The notes under the pieces were generated by a model. It made no database searches and had not been told where the DNA came from. It saw only the letters and a list, made by a program, of their open reading frames with translations. This document shows positions 33,991 through 43,468 of a stretch of 64,000 nt of DNA, piece by piece. Origin of the DNA: Micromonospora sp. C95 (GTDB lineage: Bacteria > Actinomycetota > Actinomycetes > Mycobacteriales > Micromonosporaceae); NCBI RefSeq assembly GCF_018070465.1, contig NZ_JAGPXT010000003.1, forward strand, positions 1 to 64,000. The letters run 5' to 3'. The translations under genes were made by a program, and so were the position numbers. The number at the start of each line of letters is the position of its first letter. Position 1 is the first letter of the stretch.

Positions 33991-36270
33991 ATGGTCCAGC
34001 AGCACAGCACGGCAGTCCGACCCGAGCAGCACGCGGCGGTGGGGTCCGACCCGTGGCGCGGCTTCCACGGCGACGCCTGGCGCGACCGGGTCGACGTGGC
34101 CGCGTTCGTCCGCGACAACGTCACCCCGTACCGCGGCGACGCCCAGTTCCTCGCCGGGCCCACCCCGCGGACCATTCAGTTGTGGAACCGGCTACGCGAC
34201 ATGTTCGTCGCCGAACGCGAACGCGGCATCTACGACGTCGACCCGCACACCCCCGCCACTATCACCTCCCACGCGCCCGGGTGGATCGACCGGGACCGCG
34301 AGCTGATCGTCGGGTTGCAGACCGACGCGCCGCTGCGCCGGGCGATCATGCCCAACGGTGGGCTGCGCATGGTGGAGAACGGGCTCACCGCGTACGGCTT
34401 CGCCATGGACCCGCAGGTGCGCCGCATCTTCACCACGTACCGCAAGACCCACAACGCCGGGGTCTTCGACGCCTATCCCGCGGACGTGCTGGCGGCGCGG
34501 CGCTCGCACATCGTCACCGGGCTTCCCGACGCGTACGGCCGTGGCCGGATCATCGGCGACTACCGGCGGGTCGCGCTCTACGGCGTCGACCGCCTCGTCG
34601 CCGAACGTGCGGCGATCAAGGCGTCCCTGGACGACCGCCCCGGCACCGAGGAGGTCATCCGGGACCGGGAGGAGTTGGCCGAGCAGATCCGCGCCCTCGG
34701 CGAACTCAAGGAGATGGCCGCCGGCTACGGCCACGACATCAGCGCGCCCGCCACCACCGGCCGCGAGGCGATCCAGTGGCTCTACTTCGCCTACCTGGCC
34801 GCCACCAAGGAACAGAACGGCGCCGCCATGTCGCTGGGCCGCACGTCGACGTTCGTCGACGTGTACCTGGACCGGGACATCGCCGAGGGCCGGCTCACCG
34901 AGTCCGCCGCCCAGGAACTGATCGACGACTTCGTGATCAAGCTACGGATCATCAGGTTCCTGCGTACCCCAGAGTACGACGAGTTGTTCTCCGGCGACCC
35001 CACCTGGGTGACCGAGGCGATCGGCGGCGTCGACGCGGGCGGTCGGCCGCTGGTTACCCGCACCAGCTTCCGGTACCTGCAGACGCTGTACAACCTCGGT
35101 CCGGCGCCGGAGCCGAACCTGACCGTGCTCTGGTCGGCCGACCTGCCCGCCGGTTTCAAACGCTTCTGTGCGCAGGTGTCGCTGGACACCAGCGCCATCC
35201 AGTACGAGAACGACGACCTGATCCGGCCGGCGTACTCCGACGACACGGCGATCGCCTGCTGCGTGTCGGCGATGCGCGTCGGCAAGGACATGCAGTACTT
35301 CGGCGCCCGCGCCAACCTCGCCAAGGCCCTGCTCTACGCGATCAACGGTGGCCGGGACGAGATCAGCGGCGAGCAGGTCGCGCCCGCGACGCCGCCGGTC
35401 AGCGACGACGTGCTGGACTACGACACCGTGCTGGCCGCCTTCGACCGGACCCTCGACTGGCTCGCCCGCACCTACGTCCGCGCACTGAACGTCATCCACT
35501 ACATGCACGACAAGTACGCCTACGAGCGGCTGGAGATGGCGTTGCACGACCACCCGGTGCACCGCTTCCTCGCCACCGGGATCGCCGGGCTCTCCGTCGC
35601 CGTCGACAGCCTCTCGGCGATCAAGCACGCCCAGGTCAAGGTGCTGCGCGACAGCACCGGCCTGGTCACCGACTACGCCGTCGACGGCGACTATCCCGCC
35701 TTCGGCAACAACGACGACCGGGCCGACGCCATCGCCGTGGACCTGGTGCGGCGCTTCATGGACAAGGTACGGGAGCAACCGACGTACCGGGGCGCCGAGC
35801 CGAGCCTGTCGGTGCTCACCATCACCTCCAACGTGGTCTACGGCAAGCACACCGGCAACACCCCGGACGGTCGGCGGCTCGGTGAGCCGTTCGCGCCGGG
35901 CGCGAACCCGATGAACGGCCGGGACACCCACGGCCTGGTCGCGGCGGCGCTGTCGGTGGCGAAGCTGCCGTACGCCAGCGCCCGCGACGGCATCTCGCTC
36001 ACCGCCACGGTCACTCCGGACGGGCTCGGTCGGACCCGCGACGAGCAGATCGACAATCTCGTGGGGGTGCTCGACGGTTACACGGATTCGGGCGGTTTCC
36101 ACCTCAACGTCAACGTCCTCGACCGGGCCACCCTCGAAGACGCCATGGCACACCCCGAGCGGTACCCGCAGCTGACCATCCGGGTGTCCGGGTACGCGGT
36201 GAACTTCGTCCGGCTGACCCGCGAGCAGCAGCGCGACGTCATCTCCCGCACCGTCCACGGCCGGCTGTGA
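33991..36270 (+). CDS. pflB: Pyruvate formate-lyase (formate C-acetyltransferase)
   Basis: 759 residues from ATG 33991 with AGGAGGAG upstream. The glycyl-radical enzyme has its two adjacent active-site cysteines in [12 protein letters not shown] (near residue 424) and the C-terminal radical loop [12 protein letters not shown], whose Gly would carry the radical. It cleaves pyruvate with CoA to acetyl-CoA and formate and is irreversibly broken by oxygen. The activase gene overlaps its stop codon. Its N-terminus ([22 protein letters not shown]) matches true PflB rather than glycerol dehydratase or choline lyase homologues. Confidence 0.95.
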   Translation: MVQQHSTAVRPEQHAAVGSDPWRGFHGDAWRDRVDVAAFVRDNVTPYRGDAQFLAGPTPRTIQLWNRLRDMFVAERERGIYDVDPHTPATITSHAPGWIDRDRELIVGLQTDAPLRRAIMPNGGLRMVENGLTAYGFAMDPQVRRIFTTYRKTHNAGVFDAYPADVLAARRSHIVTGLPDAYGRGRIIGDYRRVALYGVDRLVAERAAIKASLDDRPGTEEVIRDREELAEQIRALGELKEMAAGYGHDISAPATTGREAIQWLYFAYLAATKEQNGAAMSLGRTSTFVDVYLDRDIAEGRLTESAAQELIDDFVIKLRIIRFLRTPEYDELFSGDPTWVTEAIGGVDAGGRPLVTRTSFRYLQTLYNLGPAPEPNLTVLWSADLPAGFKRFCAQVSLDTSAIQYENDDLIRPAYSDDTAIACCVSAMRVGKDMQYFGARANLAKALLYAINGGRDEISGEQVAPATPPVSDDVLDYDTVLAAFDRTLDWLARTYVRALNVIHYMHDKYAYERLEMALHDHPVHRFLATGIAGLSVAVDSLSAIKHAQVKVLRDSTGLVTDYAVDGDYPAFGNNDDRADAIAVDLVRRFMDKVREQPTYRGAEPSLSVLTITSNVVYGKHTGNTPDGRRLGEPFAPGANPMNGRDTHGLVAAALSVAKLPYASARDGISLTATVTPDGLGRTRDEQIDNLVGVLDGYTDSGGFHLNVNVLDRATLEDAMAHPERYPQLTIRVSGYAVNFVRLTREQQRDVISRTVHGRL

Positions 36271-37049
36271 TGACGCGGATGGTCTGGCTGTCCCGCCCGC
36301 ACCTCGTCCCCGCCGGTGCGGTGGTCGGGTCCGTCCACTCCTTCGACACCTCCACCGGAGTGGACGGACCCGGCACCCGCTTCGTCGCGTTCCTCGCCGG
36401 CTGCCCGTTGCGCTGCCGCTTCTGCCACAGCCCCGACACCTGGTACCAGCGCAGCGGACGGGCCATGACGGTGGACGACCTGGTCACCGAGATCCGGCGG
36501 TACGAGCGCTTCATCAAGGTGGCCGGCGGTGGCGTCACACTCAGCGGCGGCGAGCCGCTGCAACAGGCCCGGTTCACCACGGCCGTGCTGCGCCGCTGTG
36601 CGGAACTGGGGCTGCACACCGCGCTGGACACCAGCGGCTTCCTCGGCGATCGCGCCACCCCGGAGCTGCTCGACGCGACCGATCTGGTGCTGCTGGACAT
36701 CAAGAGCTGGGATCCGGCGACCTACCGCCGGGTCACCCGCACCGGCGAGATCGCGCCGACGCTGCGCTTCGCCCGCCGTCTCGCCGAGCGGGGCACCCCG
36801 ATCTGGATCCGCTTCGTCCTCGTGCCCGGTCTCACCGACGACCCGGCCAACGTGGCTGGCGTCGCCGACTTCGTCGCCACCCTGCCCACGGTGCAGCGCG
36901 TCGAGGTGCTGCCGTTCCACCGGCTCGGGGCGCACAAGTACCGCGAGTTGGGGCTGCCGTTTCCGTGCGCCGACACCGAACCGCCCACGCCCGAGCTGCT
37001 CGACCGGGTCCGGGCCCAGTTCACCGATCGGGGCCTGGTGGCCCGGTGA
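36270..37049 (+). CDS. pflA: Pyruvate formate-lyase activating enzyme (radical SAM)
   Basis: 259 residues from ATG 36270, whose first base is the last base of the pflB stop; a GTG one codon earlier is possible. The radical SAM cluster motif C-x3-C-x2-C is CPLRCRFCHSPDTWY near residue 46, and GGVTLSGGEPLQQ is the SAM-binding GGE motif near residue 90. It uses a 4Fe-4S cluster and SAM to place the glycyl radical on PflB. Translational coupling with pflB supports a dedicated pair. Confidence 0.95.
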   Translation: MTRMVWLSRPHLVPAGAVVGSVHSFDTSTGVDGPGTRFVAFLAGCPLRCRFCHSPDTWYQRSGRAMTVDDLVTEIRRYERFIKVAGGGVTLSGGEPLQQARFTTAVLRRCAELGLHTALDTSGFLGDRATPELLDATDLVLLDIKSWDPATYRRVTRTGEIAPTLRFARRLAERGTPIWIRFVLVPGLTDDPANVAGVADFVATLPTVQRVEVLPFHRLGAHKYRELGLPFPCADTEPPTPELLDRVRAQFTDRGLVAR

Positions 37050-37253
37050 CCACCCGTCGGGCACTGCCCGGCACCTCCCCTACTCGCCCCGGCGCTCCCG
37101 TAACCGTGCCGGCTCAAGCCCGAGAGACCGCCGCCGTGCATTCCGGTACGCGGTGCCGGTCTTTAGCATTCGATACATGCCCACTGTCGACAAGAGCGCC
37201 CCGCCGCCATCGACGGCGGGAACGGAGAAACAGTCACCGGTTCGGAGCGTGCC

Positions 37254-37928
37254 ATGATCGAGGCCATTCTCCCGGCCGGCACCGTCGCCGTGGACACCTT
37301 CACCGAGGCACCCGACCCGTTTCTCTTCCCGGACGAGGAGAGGGTGGTCCGTCGCGCGGTCGACAAACGGCGGCGCGAGTTCACCACCGGCCGCTGGTGC
37401 GCCCGGCAGGCGATGGCCCGCCTCGGACGCGCACCGGCGTCGGTTCCGCCGGGGCCGCGCGGCGAGCCGCGCTGGCCGGCCGGCCTGATCGGCAGCATCA
37501 CGCACTGCGACGGCTACCGGGCGGCGGTGCTCGCCGAATCCGAGGTCGTCACCACCATCGGCATCGACGCCGAGCCGAACGCGCCGCTGCTCGACGACGT
37601 CCTGCCGGCCGTGTCGCTGCCCCAGGAACGGGACCGGATCGGCCTGCTACGGCGCGAACACCCGGACGTGTGCTGGGACCGGTTGCTGTTCAGCGCCAAG
37701 GAATCCGTCTACAAGGCCTGGTTCCCGCTCACCGCGCGCTGGCTGGACTTCGAGGACGCCGACATCACCTTCGACCCGCTGGCCGGCACCTTCGAGGCTC
37801 GGATACTGGCGACGGAGGGGCAGCTGCACGGACGCCGGCTCACCGGCTTCAACGGCCGCTGGCTGGCCCGGCACGGGCTGGTCGTGACCGCCATCGCGGT
37901 GGTGGCCCCCGCGTTCGCCGTCGTCTGA
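37254..37928 (+). CDS. 4'-phosphopantetheinyl transferase, EntD/Sfp type
   Basis: 224 residues, ATG with GGAG upstream. Signature motifs: RRREFTTGRWCARQAM near residue 42, GSITHCDGY near residue 83, the Mg-binding GIDAEP near residue 104, and LLFSAKESVYKAWFP near residue 147. It transfers the phosphopantetheine arm of CoA to the serine of carrier proteins, turning the PKS ACPs and the NRPS PCP of region 3 into active forms. It may serve the whole cell, since such genes are few per genome. It ends at a strong bidirectional hairpin. Confidence 0.92.
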   Translation: MIEAILPAGTVAVDTFTEAPDPFLFPDEERVVRRAVDKRRREFTTGRWCARQAMARLGRAPASVPPGPRGEPRWPAGLIGSITHCDGYRAAVLAESEVVTTIGIDAEPNAPLLDDVLPAVSLPQERDRIGLLRREHPDVCWDRLLFSAKESVYKAWFPLTARWLDFEDADITFDPLAGTFEARILATEGQLHGRRLTGFNGRWLARHGLVVTAIAVVAPAFAVV

Positions 37929-37963
37929 ACCGGTGGTCGATCCGCACCACTGGCGAAGCCACG

Positions 37964-37992
37964 GCAGGCCGCACCCGACGGGTGCGGCCTGC
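37964..37992. terminator. Bidirectional hairpin, PPTase / LAL regulator
   Basis: Perfect 13-bp stem (37964-37976 with 37980-37992) and a 3-base loop between convergent genes, 36 bases after the PPTase stop and 11 bases beyond the LAL stop. Confidence 0.8.
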
Positions 37993-38002
37993 TGCCTGTC
38001 GC

Positions 38003-40765
38003 TCAGACGCTGGCGGAGTAGTCCGGGCTCAGACTCGCCGGCAGGTCGCCACGGCGGGCGACGTTCAACTTGCGGTACGTACGGGTCAGATGCTGCTCCA
38101 CCGTGCTGATCGTGATGAACAGCTTCTCGGAGATCTCCCGGTTGCTGTAACCGGCCGCCGCCAGGGCGGCGACCCGATGCTCGGCCTCGCTCAGCACCGC
38201 CACCGCCACGACCGGGTTGATCGCTTCCGCGGAGTCCCCTTCGTCCCAGCCGGTCTCCAGGGTCAGCGCCTTGAGCAGCGATAGCGCCCCTGCCTTCTCG
38301 GCGGTGGCATGCGCCCGCCGGGCGATGAGGCGGACCCGCCGCGACTCGCCAAGCGTCTGGAACGCCTCGGTCAGGTCGACGAGGGTCCGGGCCAGCTCGT
38401 AGTCGTCACCGCCGTTGTGCAGATCGGCGGCCTGCCGCAGGAACATCGGCCGATGCCGGAGCTCACCGCAGGCCGCATACAGGCGCAGGGCCATGGCGCG
38501 CACCCGCGGCTGGCCGTCACCGCAGCGGTTCAGCTGGTCCTCGACCAGACGCTGAGCCTGCTCCGGCGAGTTCATCCGCAGTAGCGTCTCGGCCGCGTCC
38601 ACCCGCCACGGCACCAGGCCGGGGGTGTCCATCCCCCACTGGGCGGCCAACTGGCCGCAGAGCTTGAAGTCGCGCAGCGCCAACGCCAGCTCACCGACGG
38701 CGAGGCTGTACCGGCCCCGGGCGTACAGGTAGTGCAAACCGAAGCGGGTCTGGAACATCTCCTCCGGTACCGGCTGGTCCAGGTGGTCGCGGACCGCACC
38801 GAAGTCGCCGATCGCGGTGGTCGCCATGATCAGAACCGCGAGCGGACCGCCCACCGCTACGCCCCAACTGCTCGACGGCATCACCGTCAGCGCGTCGGTG
38901 GCGTACTGCCGTGCCCCGGTCAGGTCGCCCAGGCGCATCGAGATCTCCGCGCGGATGGCCGCCAGCCGCGCCTGCCGGCTCGGCGAACGCCGCATCCGCG
39001 CCTCGTCGACGAACGCGTCGCACCACACCGCGGCGCTGGCCGGGCAGCCACCGTAGGTGAGCGCCAGCAACGCACTCTCCACGGTGTCCAGGCTCATCTC
39101 GTCCAGCCGCGAGTTGCGCAGGACCCGTTCGGCGACTGCGATCGCCCGCTCCGACGGGCCGTCGCTGAGCACTCCGGCCAGCGCGGTGGCCGCCGACAGC
39201 CGATGACTGGCCGAGACCGTCGGCATCGCCACCGGCGGCTGGATGCCCGGGTGGAGCAGCGGCCGGAACGACGGGTACGTCGCCAGCATCAGTGGCCGGG
39301 TGATGACCAACTCGGCCAGCGTCTCCGCGTCGGCCTTGCTGCTGTGGGCGCTGATCAGCTCGAACGCCTCCCGAGCTTCGGCGAACTGGCCGTGCCAGAG
39401 CAGCGCCTTGGTCAGCACCAACGCGTCCACCCCGCGCAGGTGCCCGCCGCGCAGGGCGGCGGCCAGCTCGGGAAGGTATCCGGTCGGCGCGCTCGGGTTG
39501 ATCCGCCATTCGGCGCGGACCAGGACGGCGGTGATCCGGGCGCGACGCTGGCTGTCGGTGCAGGCGCCCAGCGCGAGTTGCAGGTAGCGTACCGCCGCCA
39601 CCACCTGGCCCTCGCGCAGCGACTGCCGGGCAGCATCCTCCAGCACCGGCACGGCCCACGCCTCGCTGACGTCGCCGGCGCCGACCAGATGCTCGGCGAC
39701 CACCGCACTGGACGCGCCACCGCGATGCGCGAGCACCGCGGCCCGGCCGAACAGGTCCACGCGGTCCAGCTCGTCGATGTCGGCCAGCACCGCCGCACGA
39801 GCGGCCGGATGCCGGAAGTCCGCACCGGACAGCAGGCCCATCGTGGTCAGCGTGCGTACCGCCTGGCTGATCTGCGCGGCATCGTCCGGGACCAACTGCT
39901 CGAGCAGCGCGAGATCGGCGCAGACCGCCAGCCCCCGGGCCACCCGCAGCACCCGGGCGCTGGTGCGGTGCAGGCAGGACACCACCGCCCGGGCGAAGTT
40001 CTCCCCGGTCACTGGTTCGCTGCCGGCCGCGACGCCGGCTGCCGACGCCTCGCGGTGATCGTCGAGCAGGCCACGCAGCAGCAGCGGGTTGCCACCGCTG
40101 ACGTGCTGCCAGGCCGGTACCAGCCGCTCGGCGTCGGTGTCGCCGACGTAGCTGGTCGCCAGCTCGCGCACCGCGTCGGCGGACAGGGCCGACAGGACGA
40201 TCCGCGAGCCGTGCGGCGGCCGCCAGAGCGCCTCCGTGTCGAGTCCGACCTCGTTCCGGCGGCCCTGCTCGGTCTGGGTGAACAGCAACAGCATCGGCGC
40301 GAAGCGCGCCCGCCGGGCCAGGTAGGACAGGCAGACGATCGACAGCCGGTCGGCCCGGTCGATGTCGTCGACCGCGATGATCAGCGGATAGCGGTGGGAC
40401 AGCTCCAGCAGGATCGTGCAGAGGGCGTGCACGATCTGCGGGTCGATCTGGTTGTCGCAGTCGTCGGCGCGGACCCCTTCGTAGAGCAGGTTCATCGCGC
40501 GCCGCTGCTCCTCGGGCACCAGTGGCGCGTCGAGCAGCAACTGGGTGAGCACACCGAGCGGCAGGTCACGCTCGGCGTCCGCACCGATCGCGGTGATCGC
40601 CAGCGCATCGCGGTCCACCGCCCGGTCGGCGTACGTGTTCAACAACTCGGTTTTGCCGGACGCCACCGCGCCCGCTATGACGGCGATCCGTCCCTTGCCG
40701 GCGACGGCTGAGGCAAGGAGGCCGTCCAGCGTGGCGATCGCGTCCGCGCGCTCGACCAACTTCAT
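38003..40765 (-). CDS. LAL-family (large LuxR) transcriptional regulator
   Basis: 920 residues from ATG 40765, 6 bases after GAGAGG; an ATG two codons earlier is possible. Layout is that of LAL activators: N-terminal AAA/STAND ATPase with Walker A IAGAVASGKTELLN (near residue 34) and Walker B LIIAVDDIDRAD (near residue 131), a long TPR-like helical middle, and a C-terminal LuxR helix-turn-helix (AALAAAGYSNREISEKLFI, then STVEQHLTRTYRKLNV). Such proteins are pathway-specific activators of macrolide and other PKS clusters. It is downstream of leuA with a gap of about 117 bases in the same direction. Confidence 0.9.
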   Translation of the reverse strand: MKLVERADAIATLDGLLASAVAGKGRIAVIAGAVASGKTELLNTYADRAVDRDALAITAIGADAERDLPLGVLTQLLLDAPLVPEEQRRAMNLLYEGVRADDCDNQIDPQIVHALCTILLELSHRYPLIIAVDDIDRADRLSIVCLSYLARRARFAPMLLLFTQTEQGRRNEVGLDTEALWRPPHGSRIVLSALSADAVRELATSYVGDTDAERLVPAWQHVSGGNPLLLRGLLDDHREASAAGVAAGSEPVTGENFARAVVSCLHRTSARVLRVARGLAVCADLALLEQLVPDDAAQISQAVRTLTTMGLLSGADFRHPAARAAVLADIDELDRVDLFGRAAVLAHRGGASSAVVAEHLVGAGDVSEAWAVPVLEDAARQSLREGQVVAAVRYLQLALGACTDSQRRARITAVLVRAEWRINPSAPTGYLPELAAALRGGHLRGVDALVLTKALLWHGQFAEAREAFELISAHSSKADAETLAELVITRPLMLATYPSFRPLLHPGIQPPVAMPTVSASHRLSAATALAGVLSDGPSERAIAVAERVLRNSRLDEMSLDTVESALLALTYGGCPASAAVWCDAFVDEARMRRSPSRQARLAAIRAEISMRLGDLTGARQYATDALTVMPSSSWGVAVGGPLAVLIMATTAIGDFGAVRDHLDQPVPEEMFQTRFGLHYLYARGRYSLAVGELALALRDFKLCGQLAAQWGMDTPGLVPWRVDAAETLLRMNSPEQAQRLVEDQLNRCGDGQPRVRAMALRLYAACGELRHRPMFLRQAADLHNGGDDYELARTLVDLTEAFQTLGESRRVRLIARRAHATAEKAGALSLLKALTLETGWDEGDSAEAINPVVAVAVLSEAEHRVAALAAAGYSNREISEKLFITISTVEQHLTRTYRKLNVARRGDLPASLSPDYSASV

Positions 40766-40882
40766 GATCATCCTCTCGATACGATCGCAGCTCCGGCTCG
40801 CTCACCTGGGATCGGCCGGTACTCCAGACGCTACGGACGGCCGCTGTCGTACCCCTATCGCCGCGCCATCCGTCGATTGTGC

Positions 40883-42613
40883 TCACCCGGCCCGGGCGTA
40901 GCGCGGCGCGACAGCAGGTGCCTGGTCCCGCTCCGAAGCCGGTGCCAGCGGGGTCCGACCGACCCGGGCCACCGCCGAACGCACCGCGGCCGACACCGCC
41001 GCCGGCAGGTCGGCCTCGATGCCGGCGCCCCACAACGTCTCGTCGCCCACCCGCAGCTCCGCGTAGACGACCAGGCCGGTCGAGTCGGCCAGGCCGGTGC
41101 CGGTACGGTGCACCGCGCGCACCTCGACGCCCCAGCGGGCCAGCGCCCGCCCGATCCGTTCCAGTTCATCGGTGCGCTGCCCGCCGACGGTGAACGCGGC
41201 GCCGTCGATGTGCAGGTACGCGGCGACCGGACGGGCCGTCGCCAGCGGCACCACCATCAACGACCCGGACACGTATTCGTCGCGGAACAGGGCACACACC
41301 CGCTCGGGGTCGATCTCGCCGCCCTCGGCGTCGGCGTAGGACTGCACCAGGCCGGCGAACTCCAGCTGCAGATCCCGCGGTGGATGCAGCCCGAGCCGGG
41401 AACTCAGCACGTACGCCACCCCACCCTTGCCGGACTGGCTGTTGATCCGCACCACGCTCTCGTAGGCGCGGCCCACGTCCTGCGGGTCGATCGGCAGATA
41501 GGGAATCTCCCAGACGACCTCGTCGACCGGAATGCCCTGCTCGGCCGCGACCCGGCTCTGCTCGGCGAAGCCCTTGTTGATGGCGTCCTGGTGGGAGCCG
41601 GAGAAGGCGGTGTAGGCCAGGTCACCGGCGTACGGGTGCCGGGGGTGCACCGGCAGCTCGGTGCACCGCTCGACGGTGCGCCGGATCCGGTCCAGGCCGG
41701 AGAAGTCGATGCCCGGGTCGACACCCTGGCTGAACAGGTTCAGCCCGAGCGTCACCAGGTCGACGTTGCCGGCCCGCTCGCCGTTGCCGAACAGACAGCC
41801 CTCGATGCGCTCGGCACCGGCGAGCACAGCCAGCTCGGCGGTGGCCACCCCGGTACCCCGGTCGTTGTGCGGATGCACCGACAGACACAGGTGCTCGCGC
41901 CGGCTCAGATGCCGGTCCATCCACTCGATCCGGTCCGCGAACACGTTGGGCATGGTGCGTTCGACGGTGGTCGGGAAGTTCAGGATGATCGGCCGGCCGG
42001 GCTCCGGCTGCCACACGTCCATCACCGCCTCGCAGACCTCCAGGGAGAAGTCCGCCTCGGTGTCGTTGAACAGCTCGGGCGAGTACTGGTAGCCCAGGTC
42101 GCAGTCGGCGAGGCTCTCCTCGGCGTACTTCATCATCAGCTGGGTGCCGTGCACGGCGAGTTGCCGGCACCCGTCCCGGTCGACGCCGAGCACCAGCCGG
42201 CGAAACAGCGGCGAGGTCGCGTTGTAGAGGTGCACAGTGGCGCGGGGCGCGCCGACCAGGCTCTGCACGGTGCGCCGGATCAGGTCGTCGCGCGCCTGGA
42301 CCAACACCGTGATCCGTACGTCGTCGGGGATCAGGTCCTTCTCGATGAGCAGCCGCAGGAAGTCGTGGTCATCCCTGCTCGCCGACGGGAAGCCGACCTC
42401 GATCTCCCGGTAGCCCATCGTCACCAACAGCCGGAACATGCTCAGCTTCCGGACCGGGTCCATCGGGTTGACCAGCGACTGGTTGCCGTCGCGAAGGTCG
42501 GTCGAGAGCCAGCGGGGGGCCGCGGACATGACGCGATCCGGCCAGGTGCGGTCCGGCAGCGGTTCATGGACGGCCGGCCGGTAGCGCTTCACCGCGTTGG
42601 GAAAGGAATGCAT
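40883..42613 (-). CDS. leuA: 2-isopropylmalate synthase (alpha-isopropylmalate synthase family)
   Basis: 576 residues from ATG 42613, with AAGGAGG just upstream. Active-site motifs: STDLRDGNQSL near residue 37 with the metal-binding Asp, LSVHPHNDRGTGVA near residue 240 and FGNGERAGNVDL near residue 271. The C-terminal regulatory (LeuA dimer) domain is present. The enzyme condenses acetyl-CoA with 2-ketoisovalerate, or in cluster-dedicated copies with other 2-keto acids to lengthen them. Its position between a LAL gene and cluster genes suggests a dedicated precursor role, for example a branched or homologated acid, but a displaced housekeeping copy is possible. Confidence 0.9.
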   Translation of the reverse strand: MHSFPNAVKRYRPAVHEPLPDRTWPDRVMSAAPRWLSTDLRDGNQSLVNPMDPVRKLSMFRLLVTMGYREIEVGFPSASRDDHDFLRLLIEKDLIPDDVRITVLVQARDDLIRRTVQSLVGAPRATVHLYNATSPLFRRLVLGVDRDGCRQLAVHGTQLMMKYAEESLADCDLGYQYSPELFNDTEADFSLEVCEAVMDVWQPEPGRPIILNFPTTVERTMPNVFADRIEWMDRHLSRREHLCLSVHPHNDRGTGVATAELAVLAGAERIEGCLFGNGERAGNVDLVTLGLNLFSQGVDPGIDFSGLDRIRRTVERCTELPVHPRHPYAGDLAYTAFSGSHQDAINKGFAEQSRVAAEQGIPVDEVVWEIPYLPIDPQDVGRAYESVVRINSQSGKGGVAYVLSSRLGLHPPRDLQLEFAGLVQSYADAEGGEIDPERVCALFRDEYVSGSLMVVPLATARPVAAYLHIDGAAFTVGGQRTDELERIGRALARWGVEVRAVHRTGTGLADSTGLVVYAELRVGDETLWGAGIEADLPAAVSAAVRSAVARVGRTPLAPASERDQAPAVAPRYARAG

Positions 42614-42696
42614 GCTGTCCTCCTTGATCATCGCCGCGGCGTGGTGGTCGTCGCGGCGCGTTCATCACGACGGCGCGCGAGGCGCGCCCTTCGACG

Positions 42697-42906
42697 TCAG
42701 CTGCGGGCACCGAGGAACATCGAGCACGAGTACGGCGCCAGCAGTACCTGGATCTGGCAGGCGTCCGTGTCGGCGAGGAGACCGACGACAACCGCGATCT
42801 CGGCCACCGGCTCCCAGCCCTTCGGCGTACGTCGTTCCAGCCGGGTCGGAACTCCGGCTGCGGGTTGGCCATATACCACATCAAGGGCCTGTGCAGTGAC
42901 CTTCAT
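42697..42906 (-). CDS. Miniature transthyretin/5-hydroxyisourate-hydrolase-like protein
   Basis: 69 residues from ATG 42906 with AGGAG 8 bases upstream. The first 37 residues (AQALDVVYGQPAAGVPTRLE, then TPKGWEPVAEI) follow the N-terminus of 5-hydroxyisourate hydrolase, and the last 18 (QVLLAPYSCSMFLGARS) follow its C-terminal HVPLLLSPYGYSTYRGS. The middle half of the usual 110-130-residue fold is missing. Catalytic positions are changed: the THVLD His is Gln, the late His is Gln and YRGS is replaced. It is unlikely to hydrolyse hydroxyisourate; a small binding or structural protein is possible. It precedes leuA in the same direction by 83 bases. Confidence 0.6.
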   Translation of the reverse strand: MKVTAQALDVVYGQPAAGVPTRLERRTPKGWEPVAEIAVVVGLLADTDACQIQVLLAPYSCSMFLGARS

Positions 42907-43140
42907 CGACTTTTGCTCCTGTTCGGCCCGCGACTGCGCGGGCGCCTGGTTTCCGCGATCATCGAATGGGCTGCTATCGCCATGCATTCGAATATCTATC
43001 GTCGCGGCCGTCGCCGACCATTGGAGGCAGGAAGAACTTCAATAGTGTGTCAATGGGCCAGGGCCATAACTTCGTTTCCAGAACCGCTGCCGCAACACAG
43101 TCAAGGCAGCCGGTAATCCGCTATGAAACGAGGATTCACC

Positions 43141-43302
43141 ATGCGTTCGACTGCTGCACACATCGCCAAGGCCATCGTCGCCGGCTTGTTCGGTATCGGA
43201 CTCACCCTGGTCGGTGTCACCGCCGCGCACGCCGACGTCGCTCCTTCCGCCGGCGAGACGACCGTGAACTCCACCACGATGGACAACTGGCCCTGGACCT
43301 GA
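43141..43302 (+). CDS. Short secreted peptide (53 residues)
   Basis: Short frame from ATG 43141 with GAGG 8 bases upstream; an in-frame ATG at 43123 lacks a site. Residues 1-31 form a convincing signal peptide: charged start (MRSTAAHIAK), hydrophobic core (AIVAGLFGIGLTLVGV) and an Ala-His-Ala cleavage site. The mature part would be about 22 residues, DVAPSAGETTVNSTTMDNW plus PWT, with no cysteines. A T-tailed terminator lies 72 bases downstream, which supports a real, separately transcribed gene. Possible roles are a signalling peptide or leftover leader; none is known to me. It lies between the mini-transthyretin gene and the SARP gene. Confidence 0.65.
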   Translation: MRSTAAHIAKAIVAGLFGIGLTLVGVTAAHADVAPSAGETTVNSTTMDNWPWT

Positions 43303-43373
43303 TCGACGCCGCACCGGACAGGGTGCCCAACGACTGCGGATTCGTGCTGCCGAACGACCCGCGACAGCAAGAG

Positions 43374-43409
43374 ACGGTGTGTAGGCCAATCGCCCGCACA
43401 CCGTTTTTT
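43374..43409 (+). terminator. Rho-independent terminator with T tract
   Basis: ACGGTGTG (43374-43381) pairs with CACACCGT (43397-43404) and is followed by a run of six T (43404-43409); an inner GGC/GCC pair extends it. It is the only classical T-tailed terminator I noticed in the window and follows the 53-residue peptide gene. Confidence 0.8.
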
Positions 43410-43468
43410 CATGCAACTCGTTGCCGCAACCCGCACGGTCACAGCGGCGACCAGACAGACCGCCGCAG

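Noticed and set aside
31449..35885. Very long plus-strand open frame (1478 codons) across adhE and pflB
   Set aside because: It is antisense to adhE and out of frame with pflB; the protein is low-complexity Arg/Val/Gly-rich with no domain. It reflects GC-rich codon bias.
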